From Leucocoprinus leucothites (taxonomy: Eukaryota; Basidiomycota; Agaricomycetes; Agaricales; Agaricaceae), in assembly GCA_013368445.1 (NCBI GenBank), contig JAACJO010000003.1, positions 1,860,001-1,924,000 on the forward strand: a DNA stretch of 64,000 nucleotides, in the 5' to 3' direction. This document shows, in pieces, positions 52,801 through 63,828 of this stretch; the stretch's first letter is position 1; each line of letters begins with the position of its first letter. The translations under genes were made by a program, and so were the position numbers. The notes beneath the pieces were generated by a model, which ran no database searches, was not told the DNA's origin, and worked only from the letters and a program-made list of their open reading frames with translations.

Positions 52801-52947
52801 CGTAATATGACGATACACAAGGTGCCACCTCACGGCGTTGTTGCTCTCTTACTTAAAGATGCTGGGGATGAACCCGCTGGAACGATGCCCCCTTGTGCCC
52901 GACCGGAGTGGTGTATGGATCAGAATGGAACCAGAATTGATCAGTAA
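49862..52947 (+). CDS. GH27 alpha-galactosidase with N-terminal membrane anchor
   Basis: Glycoside hydrolase family 27 (alpha-galactosidase/melibiase), acting on alpha-1,6-galactosyl residues. After a cytosolic N terminus of about 75 residues (MSHLAGQYGATSDSQ...) comes one transmembrane segment (FTVIMTLGVVGLAVIGSLFA, near 50440-50500), so it is a type II membrane protein instead of a secreted one. Catalytic part: MGWNTWNAYHC, AGYNYINIDDCY, GIYSDSG, LLKYDNCA (nucleophile Asp, 51403-51405), MLYSLCQWG, GHNDLDLLEVGNG (acid/base Asp region), THFTAWALLKSPLVIS, and a C-terminal beta domain. The start was chosen because only MSHL joins six small exons in one frame. At least five internal exons are 17 nt or less. 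Ends at RIDQ. Confidence 0.9.
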
Positions 52948-53318
52948 TCTGGACTTAACGCCCATTGAATGTCATGCGGGGGCTCAAAATGCAGCTCCCC
53001 TCTCTGTCTGCCTGTGCATTATTTTCCCCCCCTCACTGTCACGACTAGCAACGATCTTGTCTTTCTTTCTCTGTCTGTTGTATGTGTATTGTTTGTTGCA
53101 TTATGTGAAATAAAGGAACCAGAAATGTTATCTTGTGCCTTCGTTTCTCCACTTCAGCTTCAGCATTTTCAGCCTGCCGCGAGACCTCAGCCGATGATAA
53201 TGTAGAAACAAACCAGAGGAAACTCCAGGCCGAGGGGATCAGACGGCATAGCCAAACAAGCACAAACTAAGCACAATGATTTGAGTGTCGGTAAGTACAT
53301 TCAAGACCTCCTTGAGCC
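52948..53318. other. Intergenic region, GH27 / Eaf6
   Basis: About 370 bp between tandem genes: the GH27 3' flank, T/C-rich, and the Eaf6 promoter. No gene recognised. Confidence 0.5.
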
Positions 53319-53992
53319 ATGGCCGAGTCTGCACCCTCAGCAGAAGACCGTTCGCGCTACGAGGCGATAAAGAAAGAGCTTCTCAGCGCGCTTCCCAAGA
53401 AGCGTGCGATTGACAAACAGCTGGTGCGCAAACACACCTCTGGCCCTCTTGTAACACTGAGCTATTCGTAGGCGCAAATAGAAGCACAGATACACAACCT
53501 CGAGGCTACGTATCTGAATGAAACTGCCCAGCACAGTGGCGGAAATATAATTCATGGTTTTGAAGGATACTTGAAGAACCAGACTACTGGTAGACGGAAG
53601 TACGAAATCAGCGAGCAAGATCGAATATTCTCAAATAGCAGCTTGACTGTTGCTAAAGTGTGTGTTTCTTTTCACCTTCTTAGATATCTAATTTAATTAT
53701 GTATCCTCAGTCTTTAGAGTTGGTCGGAGATAACGACGAAGGAGGTGCCCCTGACGAGTATGTTAAACAACCAACCCCGGGAGTCACAACCGTTATTCTT
53801 CCACCTGCAACTAGGAACCAAGAGCTGACTGCGAGTGCTCAACAAAAGAGGCTTAGAGACAAGGAATATCAACGCAAGAAACGTGCGAGCGCAAGTATGC
53901 GGAGTACGGGGGAGAGTGAGGAGGAGGTTGTGAGTACGACGAGTACCTCGCGCAGGCCGAATAAAAGGCAGAGGATGACGGAGGATGATTGA
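53319..53992 (+). CDS. EAF6: Histone acetyltransferase complex subunit Eaf6
   Basis: Small coiled-coil subunit of NuA4 (and NuA3) histone acetyltransferase complexes. MAESAPSAEDRSRYEAIKKE and LLSALPKKRAIDKQLAQIEA form the helix, followed by NLEATYLNETAQHSGGNIIH and GFEGYLKNQT, then the conserved EQDRIFSNSSLTVAK. These match the Eaf6 family signature (GN.I.GF..YLK...R....DRIFS.SS). The C-terminal exon is Lys/Arg/Ser-rich, probably disordered and nuclear-localising (RPNKRQRM). Three exons with short introns, about 190 residues; the C-terminal extension is longer than the yeast protein. Start ATG 53319. Confidence 0.9.
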
Positions 53993-54391
53993 GGCCTGAG
54001 GCCCCAAGGGTTGAGGAGAGGTGTGTACAGGAATGGTTCCACACTTAATGGTGGTATGACGGAAGGAACTGATGGCGTTTAGAGGATTGTGTATTGGTCA
54101 AGTATTGGTGCTCATCTTGTCCAGAGCTCTTAGTGGTACCAAGCGCCACAACGTACAAACTGGATTCACGTCTGTCGTTCCATTTCAGGCCCACCAACTC
54201 GCTTATTAGTTGTGTTGGATATATAACTTCGCCTGTCGTACTGGCTTGACCAGGGTCATGTCAAGTCAGACGTGAAGCTGTTGAAATTGACCCCTGCTAA
54301 ATCATTGTGCAGTGATCGAGTATTGGTTGGAGGAGCTCGGAGGCGGTGGATGAGATAAGGTATTTGGTTTTGGGAACAGTTTAATTGGAGG
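53993..54391. other. Convergent intergenic region, Eaf6 / Rrp40
   Basis: About 400 bp between two stop codons, expected to hold both 3' UTRs. Nothing else recognised. Confidence 0.5.
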
Positions 54392-55240
54392 TTATATATC
54401 CAGTGTATTGAGGAAAGCTTTGACACCTTTCAAATCCATGCCTCCACCATCGGGGTCCACTGCTTCTATACACCGAGCCATCGCGATTACTTGCTTTGTC
54501 TCTTTTGAGCTTATCCAAACTCGACCATTCATACCGACCGCTGCTTCCAACGGGAATTTGCCACCAAGCAAAGGTAAAAGAAAGTGGTTTGGGTCTAGAA
54601 GACTATGAACGAGTAAGGACGATAGGTGAAAAGAAGTCTCAAGGACCGAACTCACTCTCGACACATCTTGAGACTACACTTTACGACAAATCCACTCTTC
54701 AGCTCACCAAAACCTTCTGCCTTCCGAGTCTGCACGTCAAAGCACTCTAGTTCAGGATCCATGTCCTTATGTGCTAGCGATACTCGAGCATACACCAGGC
54801 ATCCGACCTGAAAATCGCGTCAGACGAGGATGATGATCAACACAATAAGGCATGCCTTGAGGTTTGGTTTATTGCGTTTTGTTGCGCTTTCAAATGCTAG
54901 TCCATCCAGTGTCGCCGAGTGTGCAGACCCGATATCCACTCTATAATTTTCACCTTGTCTTTGGACAACCACGCCAATTACCGACTCCTGTGGTGCAGGA
55001 ACATACTGTCCAGTAGTCAGAAGAATCCTGATGAATTCAAGTGAAAAGTTCACGAACGCGTCTTGAGTTACTCTCTATCCACCATTTAGCTCCGTTTGCA
55101 GAATGATTCAGGTTTCCTGCCCTCGTTGCAATTATCGTTGATCCGGTTGGTCCATGAGACCTTGTTTGCTGCAAACCAGGACCGAGTTTGAGGTTGACAT
55201 GCTGAGCGTCGACTTTTTCACCAGAAACGATGGTGGTCAT
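54392..55240 (-). CDS. RRP40: Exosome complex component Rrp40
   Basis: Cap subunit of the RNA exosome (S1 and KH domains) that guides RNA into the core in nucleus and cytoplasm. MTTIVSGEKVDAQHVNLKLG at the N terminus, YVPAPQESVIGVVVQRQGEN and YRVDIGSAHSATLDGLAFES (S1 domain), ATKRNKPNLK joined to VGCLVYARV, HKDMDPELECFD, and the KH part GGKFPLEAAVGMNGRVWI with the GxNG loop. It ends in KAFLNTLDI. Introns near 54830, 55000 and 54650 restore frame. About 235 residues, as in relatives. Its ATG is 74 bp from that of VPS37 on the other strand. Confidence 0.93.
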
Positions 55241-55314
55241 GGTTGTACTAAATCAGGTTTCGTGTTATGGGTGTGACCCGCAGTTTCCTAATCTCTTGTC
55301 GTCCCGCCATCAAC

Positions 55315-56006
55315 ATGGCTACTCCTCTCCTCGCTGAGTTTCCTGAGCTTGCGCACCTCTCGTAAGATTCTGTATGTCCTATGAGAATTTGATTTAACAG
55401 ATTGATAAGGCGCGAAGACCTTGAAGATCTGCTGGCAGATCCAACATATTTCCAAGCCATCTTTCACTCACTTGACCGGGTCAAGGAACTTTACACTTCC
55501 CAAGCCGAGCTTGGCCTCGCAAATGAGACCATTGCTCGTGAGTTACCATCGCCCGCAGATAAGCTATCTACCCAGCCATCTAACCACACCTTAGAGAACA
55601 ATCTCACTCTCCAACAGCAACTGTATAACTTCCGCTCTGAGACTAAAGACTCTTTCGATGAAGCCAAGAGACTTGAAGGGAGATGGAAAGAACTGGAAAA
55701 GGAGCAGCGAGACGTTTATCAGGTCTGTCCCATTTCATCTGTCCCAGGAAAAAGTCCTCACAAGAGGCATATTAGCGTTACACTCCACAATTTCTCCTCA
55801 TGCGCCTGAAGCATAGTATCACTGCTCAAGATGATGCGTCAGAAGCTCTCGCCTCGTCATTTGTCTCAGGCACAGATACTCCCGCAACAAATAGTGAGAT
55901 AGATGATTTCGTCAAGGAATTCAAGAAACTCAGGAGGACATATCATAAACGAGTTATGTGGGCAGAGAAGTGGGGGAAAGGCGATGTAATGTGGAGAGAG
56001 GATTGA
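55315..56006 (+). CDS. VPS37: ESCRT-I subunit Vps37 (mod(r) domain)
   Basis: Endosomal sorting subunit of ESCRT-I, on the endosome membrane. MATPLLAEFPELAHL joins through intron 1 (gtaaga...acag) to IRREDLEDLLADPTYFQAIF, HSLDRVKELY, a Glu/Lys-rich coiled coil (NNLTLQQQLYNFRSETKDS), then after an in-phase intron YTPQFLLMRLKHS and EIDDFVKEFKKLRRTYHKR, the end of the mod(r) domain. About 200 residues, mostly helical. The helix pattern (EDLL...F...F......V.EL) and the final LR..YH.R are the family's diagnostic features. Confidence 0.85.
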
Positions 56007-56743
56007 TCCGCGGCGTAGGTGCGATTTGAGTAGTCCTCTGGTTTCATTGCAGCTCGGCCCGACATGCTTCACCTTCTACTAGACACGATTGAAGACGTCA
56101 GTCTGCATAATTGATCTGTAAAGAAGCTTCGAATTAGCGGTGCTTGCCCCGATAATGGCTGGTTGGATAAATCACGGCGTATCCCTCTCGTCCGTGGGGT
56201 AGACTGGATGAAGCTGTTTTGTTTCAACAAGCTACTACTTACATCCACAACATCGATTCCTTCCCCATCGAGATGTCAGGTTTACTGTCCGAAATACATT
56301 CGGCGACCTTGGACTAGCGGTTCCGAGATGTCGACGGGCTTATGACTGTGTACGACCGTGCCCAAGAGGAAGATACACATCTTCGGATAGATTACGGTAC
56401 ATCTGGGATCACGTTATACCGTAGAGCTGATCGCACCCTGATCATTAGGACAACCGCATGTTGATGTAGAATAGCTCTTCCGAATTTCAAGCGGTCTCCA
56501 AAGCCAAGTCTGCCGTTCGATTCTTTCGGCTTCAAATTTGCCCATTGCCGAACTCATTCTGCCTCAAGCAGTCGCTTAACGCTCGCACGATCTCCTCAAC
56601 ACTGAGGCTGACTTAACATTTGTGGTGCCCGATAATGCTGCGTTGAGTGGAGCCTACACTCTTCGACTGAGCCGTGCCGTCGAGCACCGTGTATAAAAGA
56701 CGATTCTGGGGTAGTTTGCAGTGGCTCTACAAACCGGTCAAAC
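56007..56743. other. Intergenic region upstream of AA9-1
   Basis: About 740 bp holding the Vps37 3' flank and the AA9-1 promoter. A short frame at 56163-56345 gives no family match. The last 150 bp contain a sequence (ctgaggctga, near 56600) loosely like the core of the other AA9 promoters, but the match is weak. Confidence 0.5.
56692..56698 (+). promoter_or_regulatory. TATA box of AA9-1
   Basis: TATAAAA 52 bp upstream of the AA9-1 ATG, at nearly the same distance as the boxes of the two downstream AA9 genes. Confidence 0.65.
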
Positions 56744-57708
56744 ATGAAGACTTCTGTCCTTGCAGCTTCTCTTGTCTCTCTTTTGAGCGTGGCCTCTGCT
56801 CATACTATTTTCCAGGAGCTCTATGTCAATGGTGCCAGTCAGGGCCATCTGACTGGCATTCGAGCGCCCGACTATGATGGCGTCCGTAACATACTTTACT
56901 GTCGATGCTCGAATTTGCTGACATTGATATTCCACTAGCCGATCATGGACGTAACCTCAAACGACATCATTTGCAACGGTGGCATCAACCCCTACCACCA
57001 ACCGGTATCCCAAGCTGTCATCGACGTCCCGGCTGGGGCTCAAGTCACTGCTGAGTGGCATCACACCCTTAACGGAGCTGATCCCAGCGACTCTGCCGAC
57101 CCCATCGATTCTTCGCATAAGGGCCCTGTCCTTGCCTACCTGTGAGTCATTTTTTTGCTGTAAGTTGAGGTCAATATATTGATAATTTTGGTTTATAAAA
57201 GTGCTAAGGTACCTGACGCCACCCAAAGCGACGTCACTGGCCTCAAGTGGTTCAAGATCTACCACGATGGTTATAACAGTGGCACCTGGGCTGTTGACAA
57301 GCTGATTTCCAACAAGGGCAAGGTCTCTTTCGCTATCCCAAAATGCATTGAGTCTGGCCAATACCTCCTCCGTGTTGAGCTTATTGCTCTCCATGCCGCT
57401 GGATCTTACCCTGGCGCCCAATTCTACGTATGTGTTCATGGCCTCACTGGCTACCATTGCAGTCGATTAACAGTTGCTGCAGATGGAGTGCGCTCAGATT
57501 AACATCACGGGTGGCTCTGGTTCTGCTTCGCCGGCCACCGTCAGCTTCCCGGGTGCTTACAAGGGTGGGTTCTTTTGGTGTTTGTCGAGAGATGTAAGGA
57601 ATCACTGACTCAATGTTTATTTCAGGTTCCGACCCTGGTATCACCATCAACATCTACAGTAGCCTTACTGGCTACACAATTCCTGGACCTAACGTCTTCA
57701 GTTGTTGA
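56744..57708 (+). CDS. AA9 lytic polysaccharide monooxygenase (AA9-1), no CBM
   Basis: Secreted copper enzyme that oxidatively cleaves cellulose or related beta-glucans. Signal peptide [19 protein letters not shown]; mature protein starts [11 protein letters not shown], so His1 of the copper brace is present. The second brace His is in VTAEWHHTL, and the axial Tyr in AQFYMECAQ. Other motifs: [85 protein letters not shown]. Ends NVFSC, TGA 57706-57708; no linker or CBM1. Introns follow PDYDG, AYL, QFY and GAYKG. One intron present in both other complete AA9 genes is absent here. Probably induced on plant biomass, judging only from family. Confidence 0.95.
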
Positions 57709-58864
57709 TTAACCCATCCCTTGAAGCTCCTGGAATCGTTCATTGATCTCGTATTTGTGTATTATTGGTAAATAAAATCTTGTAATCCTTATTATTATTT
57801 TCAAACCACGAATGCTTTAAAAAAACACTTCTGTAGGGGCTACAAAACCGGTTGGAAGTTTCAAACGCAGGATTTTGAAAAACGATGATTACCGACCTAT
57901 GATAGGTGGCCAACTGCCTTGGAGTGCTACTAGTATCCGCTGGCGCCGACAATAACTTTACACCGTTGGGTTAAAGCACACACTTACACAACCACGTTTC
58001 TCTCCGCCTTCATTTTGAAACACTGTATCGGATGACTAGTCGAAGTATGGTTCATGGACGTCGCTATTTATCAGATATGGGGACTTGATTGCTTACCCGG
58101 AGAGGCCTCGGAACCGTGATGCCTACGCTTGCCTGTATATCCTGAAATCTCTGGGTGAAGCTGGCCTGAGTTTCCTCTCCGGGCCGCGCTAACCTAAGTA
58201 TAGGTTGTGGCGTTACACCCTTGGCAAACACAGGCTTCGAAAGTCATACTACCCCAGGATCTTCTTGAACCTTGACAGCCTACAAGTTCGTTGCAGCCTC
58301 ACATGTGAACATCACCCAACGGAAAATCGTAATCGACTAGAAGGTCTACCCTTTCAGCCCCACGGCAGTTTATCCTCGTCATTACTTTTTTGTTGAAGGT
58401 CGTCTCGGTAGGAGACCTTTGCTTGTTTGTTGGACAGGACTGACCTTGGCGCAGAGGGCAGAACTGGTGCCTAGGATGATGTTGATCCGCGATCACAAGG
58501 TATGATACAGTGTGATTAGTCGATCATCCTCGTTACACGTCTACTTCGGCCCTTTGCCCTTGATTTACTCGATGCGAGACCTTTTTCCACCATCTCTTCA
58601 AGGGACACCCACGAGCCAAATTCAACTCGCCAGATTGACTATCGCCGTGTAGCATAATAACCTCCGAGACCATTCTCCCCTATCCACCCCAGGTCAGTTA
58701 CCCTGCTTTCCTCCGAACTTCAAGCGCAGAGGCCAAATGCCCATTCCATATAGTTCATGTTATCAAAAACTAAAACATTTTTGATGCCGTAGGCCTCACA
58801 TAATTTCAGATCTATCTCCTACAGTACCTCGAATTGTCAGGAACATTTTTCGTACTCGCAAACG

Positions 58865-58884
58865 GCATTCCGAGGTTGAGGCGT
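58865..58884 (+). promoter_or_regulatory. 20-bp promoter core shared with AA9-3
   Basis: GCATTCCGAGGTTGAGGCGT, identical to 63784-63803. It lies 19 bp upstream of the TATA box, with the same layout as in AA9-3. Confidence 0.7.
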
Positions 58885-58902
58885 ACTTTTCACAGCTATA
58901 CC

Positions 58903-58910
58903 TATATAAT
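58903..58910 (+). promoter_or_regulatory. TATA box of AA9-2
   Basis: TATATAAT, 50 bp upstream of the AA9-2 ATG. Confidence 0.6.
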
Positions 58911-58952
58911 GCCACCTCGTTCTGACGGATGTGACGACCCAACGGCTCGAAT

Positions 58953-60316
58953 ATGAAATATTCTCTTGCGTTGCCTTCAATCGCTGCTTGGCTCGTGAGC
59001 TCTGCATCCGCTCACAGCATCTTCCAGGAGCTCTATGTTAATGGCGTAGACCAAGGACATATGGCGGGTATCCGTGTTCCTGATTACGACGGGGTATGCA
59101 GTTTTTCTTGAATGCCCATTCTGTCCGCTGACTATTGACGTTCGCAGCCTATCATGGATGTCACTTCCAACGACATTATCTGCAATGGTGGAATCAACCC
59201 ATATCACCAGCCTGTTTCGCAAAAGGTTATTACTGTCCCAGCCGGTGCTCAAGTCACCGCCGAGTGGCATCACACTTTGAGCGGTGCTGACCCAAGCGAT
59301 CCGGCCGACCCTATTGACGCCTCTCACCACGGCCCTATCTTGGCCTACCTGTACGTAGAATTTTCACTAACGACACCTCGAAATAATGATATACCTAAAA
59401 TACAGTGCCAAAGTTCCTGATGCTTTGCAGACGGACGTGACTGGCCTCCAGTGGTTTAAGATTTACGAAGATGGTTACACAAGTGGCACCTGGGCTGTCG
59501 ACAAGCTCATTCGTAACAAAGGAAAAGTCGACTTTTCTATCCCAAGCTGCATCCCTGCGGGTCAGTACTTGTTACGTGTTGAGCTCATTGGTAAGTGTGA
59601 CCCTTCTATTCCGCCCATTTATTCTCACTCGCCCCTTGAAAGCCTTACATGCCGCAGGCAGCTATCCTGGTGCTCAGTTCTACGTACGTCCATTTCCGCA
59701 CCGCTCCATTGACCTGGGGTAACTTTGGTGAGTTTAGATGGAGTGTGCTCAGCTTGAGATCACTGGTGGTGGAAGCGCCTCCCCCGCCACTGTCAGTTTC
59801 CCCGGTGCATACCACGGTAGGTCAAGAGTTGCTTGGACCAACAAATCACTGATAATAATCCTGATTGCAACAGGATCAGACCCCGGTATCACTATTAACA
59901 TCTACACTAATCTCCCGAAATATACCATTCCAGGTCCTCCCGTTTTTAGCTGCAATGGTGGCGGAGGTGGAGGAGGAAGCACAACTGGTGTACCCCCTAC
60001 AAGCACTACGACCACACATTCTCCACCTCCTTCGAGTACTACGACCACTTCTACTCCGCCTCCTTCAACTACTACTACTCCCCCTAGCACTGGCACCATC
60101 GCTCAATACGGACAATGTGGCGGTATTGGGTGAGCTATCAGGGATCCCAGACACGTTTCAATCTTCTAATAGGAATAAATAGCTGGGTCGGCGAGACTGC
60201 TTGCGTGGCACCATATACTTGCCATAAAATAAATGACTATGTGAGACTGATTTACTCGTGATGTTTCTCACCATAACACTAACAACCGGATTTCACAGTA
60301 CAGCCAATGCTTGTAA
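58953..60316 (+). CDS. AA9 lytic polysaccharide monooxygenase with C-terminal CBM1 (AA9-2)
   Basis: Secreted, copper-dependent polysaccharide monooxygenase with a cellulose-binding module. Signal peptide [20 protein letters not shown], mature start [11 protein letters not shown] (His1 intact), [16 protein letters not shown], axial Tyr in [28 protein letters not shown]. Then a Gly-rich and Ser/Thr/Pro linker (repeats of TTTT and PPPS) and CBM1: [18 protein letters not shown] and [15 protein letters not shown], split by two introns; TAA at 60314-60316. Highly similar to AA9-1 across the catalytic domain, so a tandem paralogue that carries the module AA9-1 lacks. The intron at 59591-59642 (after VELI) is shared in position with the Arg-AA9 gene. 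Confidence 0.95.
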
Positions 60317-60810
60317 AGCTGATATGGGTGAAACCCCGCATACTGGAAGCTTCCTGTAACATCACGACACTCATCACTTCTTCACTGTACCTACTATGTA
60401 CTTATTATCGTTGGTTCCAAATTCCCGTTGAATTTGTTCCCGGGCCGTTGCTAGTGACATTGATTCTGGACTCGATGCCCCACACTATCGCACCTAAACC
60501 GATACTATTCTTGAGCAATACATGCTTCGCGACAAGATCGTGCACCGTTTAGGGCAACCGATGGACGACTGTGGGCAGTCTGGCGGTTTAGAAGAATCCA
60601 CGATTCTCGAGACAGCTACCATACCCCGCACGCGAACGTCAACTATCTCCATGTCCTTGGGGCGCAGTGACTGTTCTGGTCGTGTCACGTCTCAGGGTGG
60701 CTTTTGCACAGAGAATTTTATGTACTCAGTCATTGACAACCATCTTCGATATTTATTGGCAACAAAGATCCCGGATAAAATTCACAACTAAGTTGGAACT
60801 CGCCATCACT
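60317..60810. other. Intergenic region, AA9-2 / F-box gene
   Basis: About 490 bp between two genes on the same strand. It should contain the AA9-2 3' UTR and the F-box promoter. No feature recognised. Confidence 0.5.
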
Positions 60811-62494
60811 ATGCAGTTACATCCGGGGCTCAACGATGACATTCTTTTGGAGGTGCTAGGCTACCTTTCTGGCCTAGAGGTTCTTAGGTGTCGAGAGGTA
60901 AGGGTATAAACACTCCTGGCAGAACGTCGATCTTACCTCAATGACTCTGAAGGACAGATGTGCAAACGTGTAAACCGCATTACAAGAGCGCGTTCTCTAT
61001 GGATTCGCATCTATCACCGGTCTACTTTCCCTCTTCCTTCACTGGATTTGGTGTCATCTTCAAGTACTGAAATCGAACGTGTTGTCGTGCAAGCTGAAAC
61101 AGTTGGTAGAAAATGGATGAAGACACCGCCGGACGTCCCCAAAGCGATCACGCTGCTGGAGGTGTCAGAGGGCTGGTCAAAGTATGTTGGACTGCATGGC
61201 TCATATCTCCTTTACCTTCGCCTGTCACGACACCCCAACCCGGAAAGCTTCGTATGGTATAACCTCGAGGGCACTGATGGTGACAAGTCATCGTTGAATC
61301 TTGTTTTCAAACACGACATTATCCGACCTTTGGACACCAGTTTCCCCAATTCCACTGGAGTACACCAAGCGATATCTTATCTCTTCGATCATGCCACTGG
61401 GGTATTGCGTGTCGCCAGTGTTTCTCCCGACAATAGTATTGTGTAGGTGGCCTGCCAAAGTTAAAGCCATAACATTGACATATCAAAATGGTCAGCTTCG
61501 TCACGAGTGTCGACGCGGCAAAGAGCTTCAACAAGACCGTCCAGGCTTTCCGAGTCTTCCTCTGGCAACCAGGAAATTCCGTATACCAAGGGCTCAAACT
61601 CGTTGGTGAATATCTTTTTTGTTGTAGGCATCCTCGCTTCGGCAAACAGCGGGATGAATTTATTCACCTTCCTACCGGAAAGCAGTCGTGTGTTTTACTC
61701 CACGCAAGAAACCCTTTAAACTTAAATTTCAAACTACTGCTAAACGTCAATCCCAAAACCAGAGTTCAGCTGATCGTTATACTGGAGACCCAGCAAATTA
61801 CAGAACCCAATGTGCTGCGACTAAATATCATTTCATACAATGTTACGATGGCTTCGTGATTGATGTCTACGATCTCCCTGACCTTTCGGAGTGGACTTCA
61901 AGAAGCTTGGAGTTCACCAAAGAACTACCATCCATTGACCTTCAACCAGCATTTTCAGGGCAGCTTCCTCGTCGTTTTGTCGATGTCTATGTCTTTCCTT
62001 CATCCTCGCCGACAGGTATTGTGGTTGTTGTTGGAGGAGATTATGAAGATATGGAGCGCGGCAAGCACTATCAGATATCCTTAATGACACTGGACACAGA
62101 GCGAAACGAACTCCGGACTGTGGTGGGAAAAAGTTCTATGGATGCTGTTGCGGTCCAGGCAGACCCTCGGATTACATTGACTTGTGCACCTGAAATTCTG
62201 TGTGCCGCAGGCATAGTAGTCACGCGAACAACCACCAGGCATCAATACAACAGGGTCGCGGCTGCCAGGGATAAGAAGGTATATCAGAAATTGAAGTATT
62301 TCCATGTATCATTGGAGGGAGAATCTTGCCTGTCTGTGAAAGAACTCAGGATCCAGGAGAAGGTTGCGAAGAAATTTTATTTCCTGGAGGGCGCGGATAT
62401 ATACGATGGAAGAATAGTTTGTACTCCAATGCTAAGGGATGGGGAGCACCAGGCCAGTTTGGGCAGGGTAATTCATGTTATGAAGTATCTCTAA
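60811..62494 (+). CDS. F-box domain protein (agaric-type)
   Basis: N-terminal F-box: HPGLNDDILLEVLGYLSGLE then VLRCREMCKRVNRITRARSL and WIRIYHRST, spanning exon 1 (60811-60897) and exon 2 (60958-61442). F-box proteins recruit substrates to SCF ubiquitin ligases; the substrate is unknown. The rest (YVGLHGSYLLYLRLSRHPNP..., FVDVYVFPSSSPTGIVVVVGG...) is typical of the large agaric F-box expansion with a beta-rich C-terminal half. Frame changes at 61443-61495 are explained by a clean 53-nt GT-AG intron. The later change near 61841-61890 could be an intron ending cggag, but this junction is uncertain. Ends VIHVMKYL. Confidence 0.75.
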
Positions 62495-62722
62495 TACATT
62501 GCACTTCCCGAGTCGAAGCAAAAAGGAGCCACCAGTACGTGGAACTAGTGACTCGGAGGTCGCAAGGAGCTCCGAGCCTCCAATGTTGTGGTAATGATCT
62601 ATATAAGAAAATGATCCTGGTATCCAATGCTTATTGTATCTGAGAAGAAGCACGAAAGGTTACCGAGGAGTCCTGATGTATTTGCTATCTGGTCAACGAG
62701 TAGGCTGAACTTGGAGTTCAGT

Positions 62723-62781
62723 CCGGGTTCAGTCCATAAACATAGAATCCTCTCTCTCTCTCTCTCTCCGGGTTCAGTCCA
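62723..62781. repeat. CT microsatellite flanked by a 14-bp direct repeat
   Basis: The sequence CCGGGTTCAGTCCA occurs at 62723-62736 and again at 62768-62781, on either side of a CT dinucleotide run (about 62750-62768). A further partial copy (GTTCAGTCC) lies just upstream. Slippage or small duplication explains this. Confidence 0.8.
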
Positions 62782-63783
62782 CGTGGGTTGTGACTCTCAT
62801 GGCCCTGGGAAGATTGAAGTGACCAATCATTTGCATATAGACCGCGACCAATGTCATCAACTCTAGCACTACCACTGTCTACCAAAAGGTGCTCCAAGAG
62901 GCTACTGTACGCATGCCGAAGGATGCTTCCGCAAGAACCGAAGTCTAATGTTAGGGCTGGCTTTCTCACGAATGGCTCTGATTAATGTGTGCTATGTGGG
63001 CTCCAGGAGGCTTTTTCTGTTCAACTGACAGAGAGAGGAGACAATACGGTCGCCACCAGGTTAGGAAACCCAGTCGCTTACATTACATTGTCGCAGAAAG
63101 ACTTTGTATCCGCGCCTACGTAACTAGAAAGTCCTTTGTTCGACCAAACTCAAATTCTCTCGCTAGCTAGTAACTTAAGGTCTTGGGTAAATCAACCTTG
63201 AGCTTGGATAGTGGGGGCTTCTAATCTCATGACATTCTCAGGCTGGTACATGAAACCCATATTGTCCTCACCCTTAAAATATCCCAAATCAAGATACAAA
63301 CGTTACCCAACTCTGCCACTGGACCATCATGCTGCACTGAAGGCCAATCTCTGCGCAGATTCTCTGTCTGTTCCGTGAATCATAGAGGACAACCGCCTGG
63401 AACGACCTGAATACGGATTAAGTGATAAACAATGCCGTCATCACCTTGACTATACCTCTTGTTCGGTGCCTTCGCTCTACTTACTCTGATATACAAGGCA
63501 TAAGTTACGTTTTGGCCACTATATCTTGAAGAATCCCCACAAGTCAGTGTCAACATATCGGATTGATTATGGTCGGGCAACGTGACTACCTGCTGAGTCT
63601 GCTTCCCCGCATCCGCCCCAGTTCAACTTTCCTACCTTCCTCCGAATTTCCAGCGCAAGAGCTTGTTCCGCGTAATTCATACGATCAAAAGCTAAAGGTG
63701 TTTGATGCCAAGAGGCTCTGACAACTTCATATAGCTCTCCTCCAGTACCTCAAGAGCCAGGAACGCTCACATACACGTCAAAT

Positions 63784-63803
63784 GCATTCCGAGGTTGAGG
63801 CGT
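63784..63803 (+). promoter_or_regulatory. 20-bp promoter core shared with AA9-2
   Basis: Identical to 58865-58884; the TATA box follows 19 bp downstream. Confidence 0.7.
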
Positions 63804-63822
63804 CACTCTGTTCGCGCACATG

Positions 63823-63828
63823 TATAAA
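63823..63828 (+). promoter_or_regulatory. TATA box of AA9-3
   Basis: TATAAA, 48 bp upstream of the AA9-3 ATG. Confidence 0.65.

Larger units (their letters stand above)
57709..58952. other. 1.24-kb intergenic region between AA9-1 and AA9-2
   Basis: Holds the AA9-1 3' flank and the AA9-2 promoter. From about 58700 on it is homologous to the region upstream of AA9-3. Short frames here (for example 58205-58396, +) match nothing; no transposon remains were recognised. Confidence 0.5.

Noticed and set aside
59902..60099. Minus-strand frame rich in Gly/Val opposite the AA9-2 linker
   Set aside because: It is the complement of the low-complexity Ser/Thr/Pro linker, an artefact of composition.
61443..61860. 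Apparent frameshifts in the F-box gene, suggesting a pseudogene
   Set aside because: A clean 53-nt GT-AG intron (61443-61495) restores the first frame, and an intron ending near 61890 can restore the second. Splicing explains it better than decay, though the second junction is less certain.
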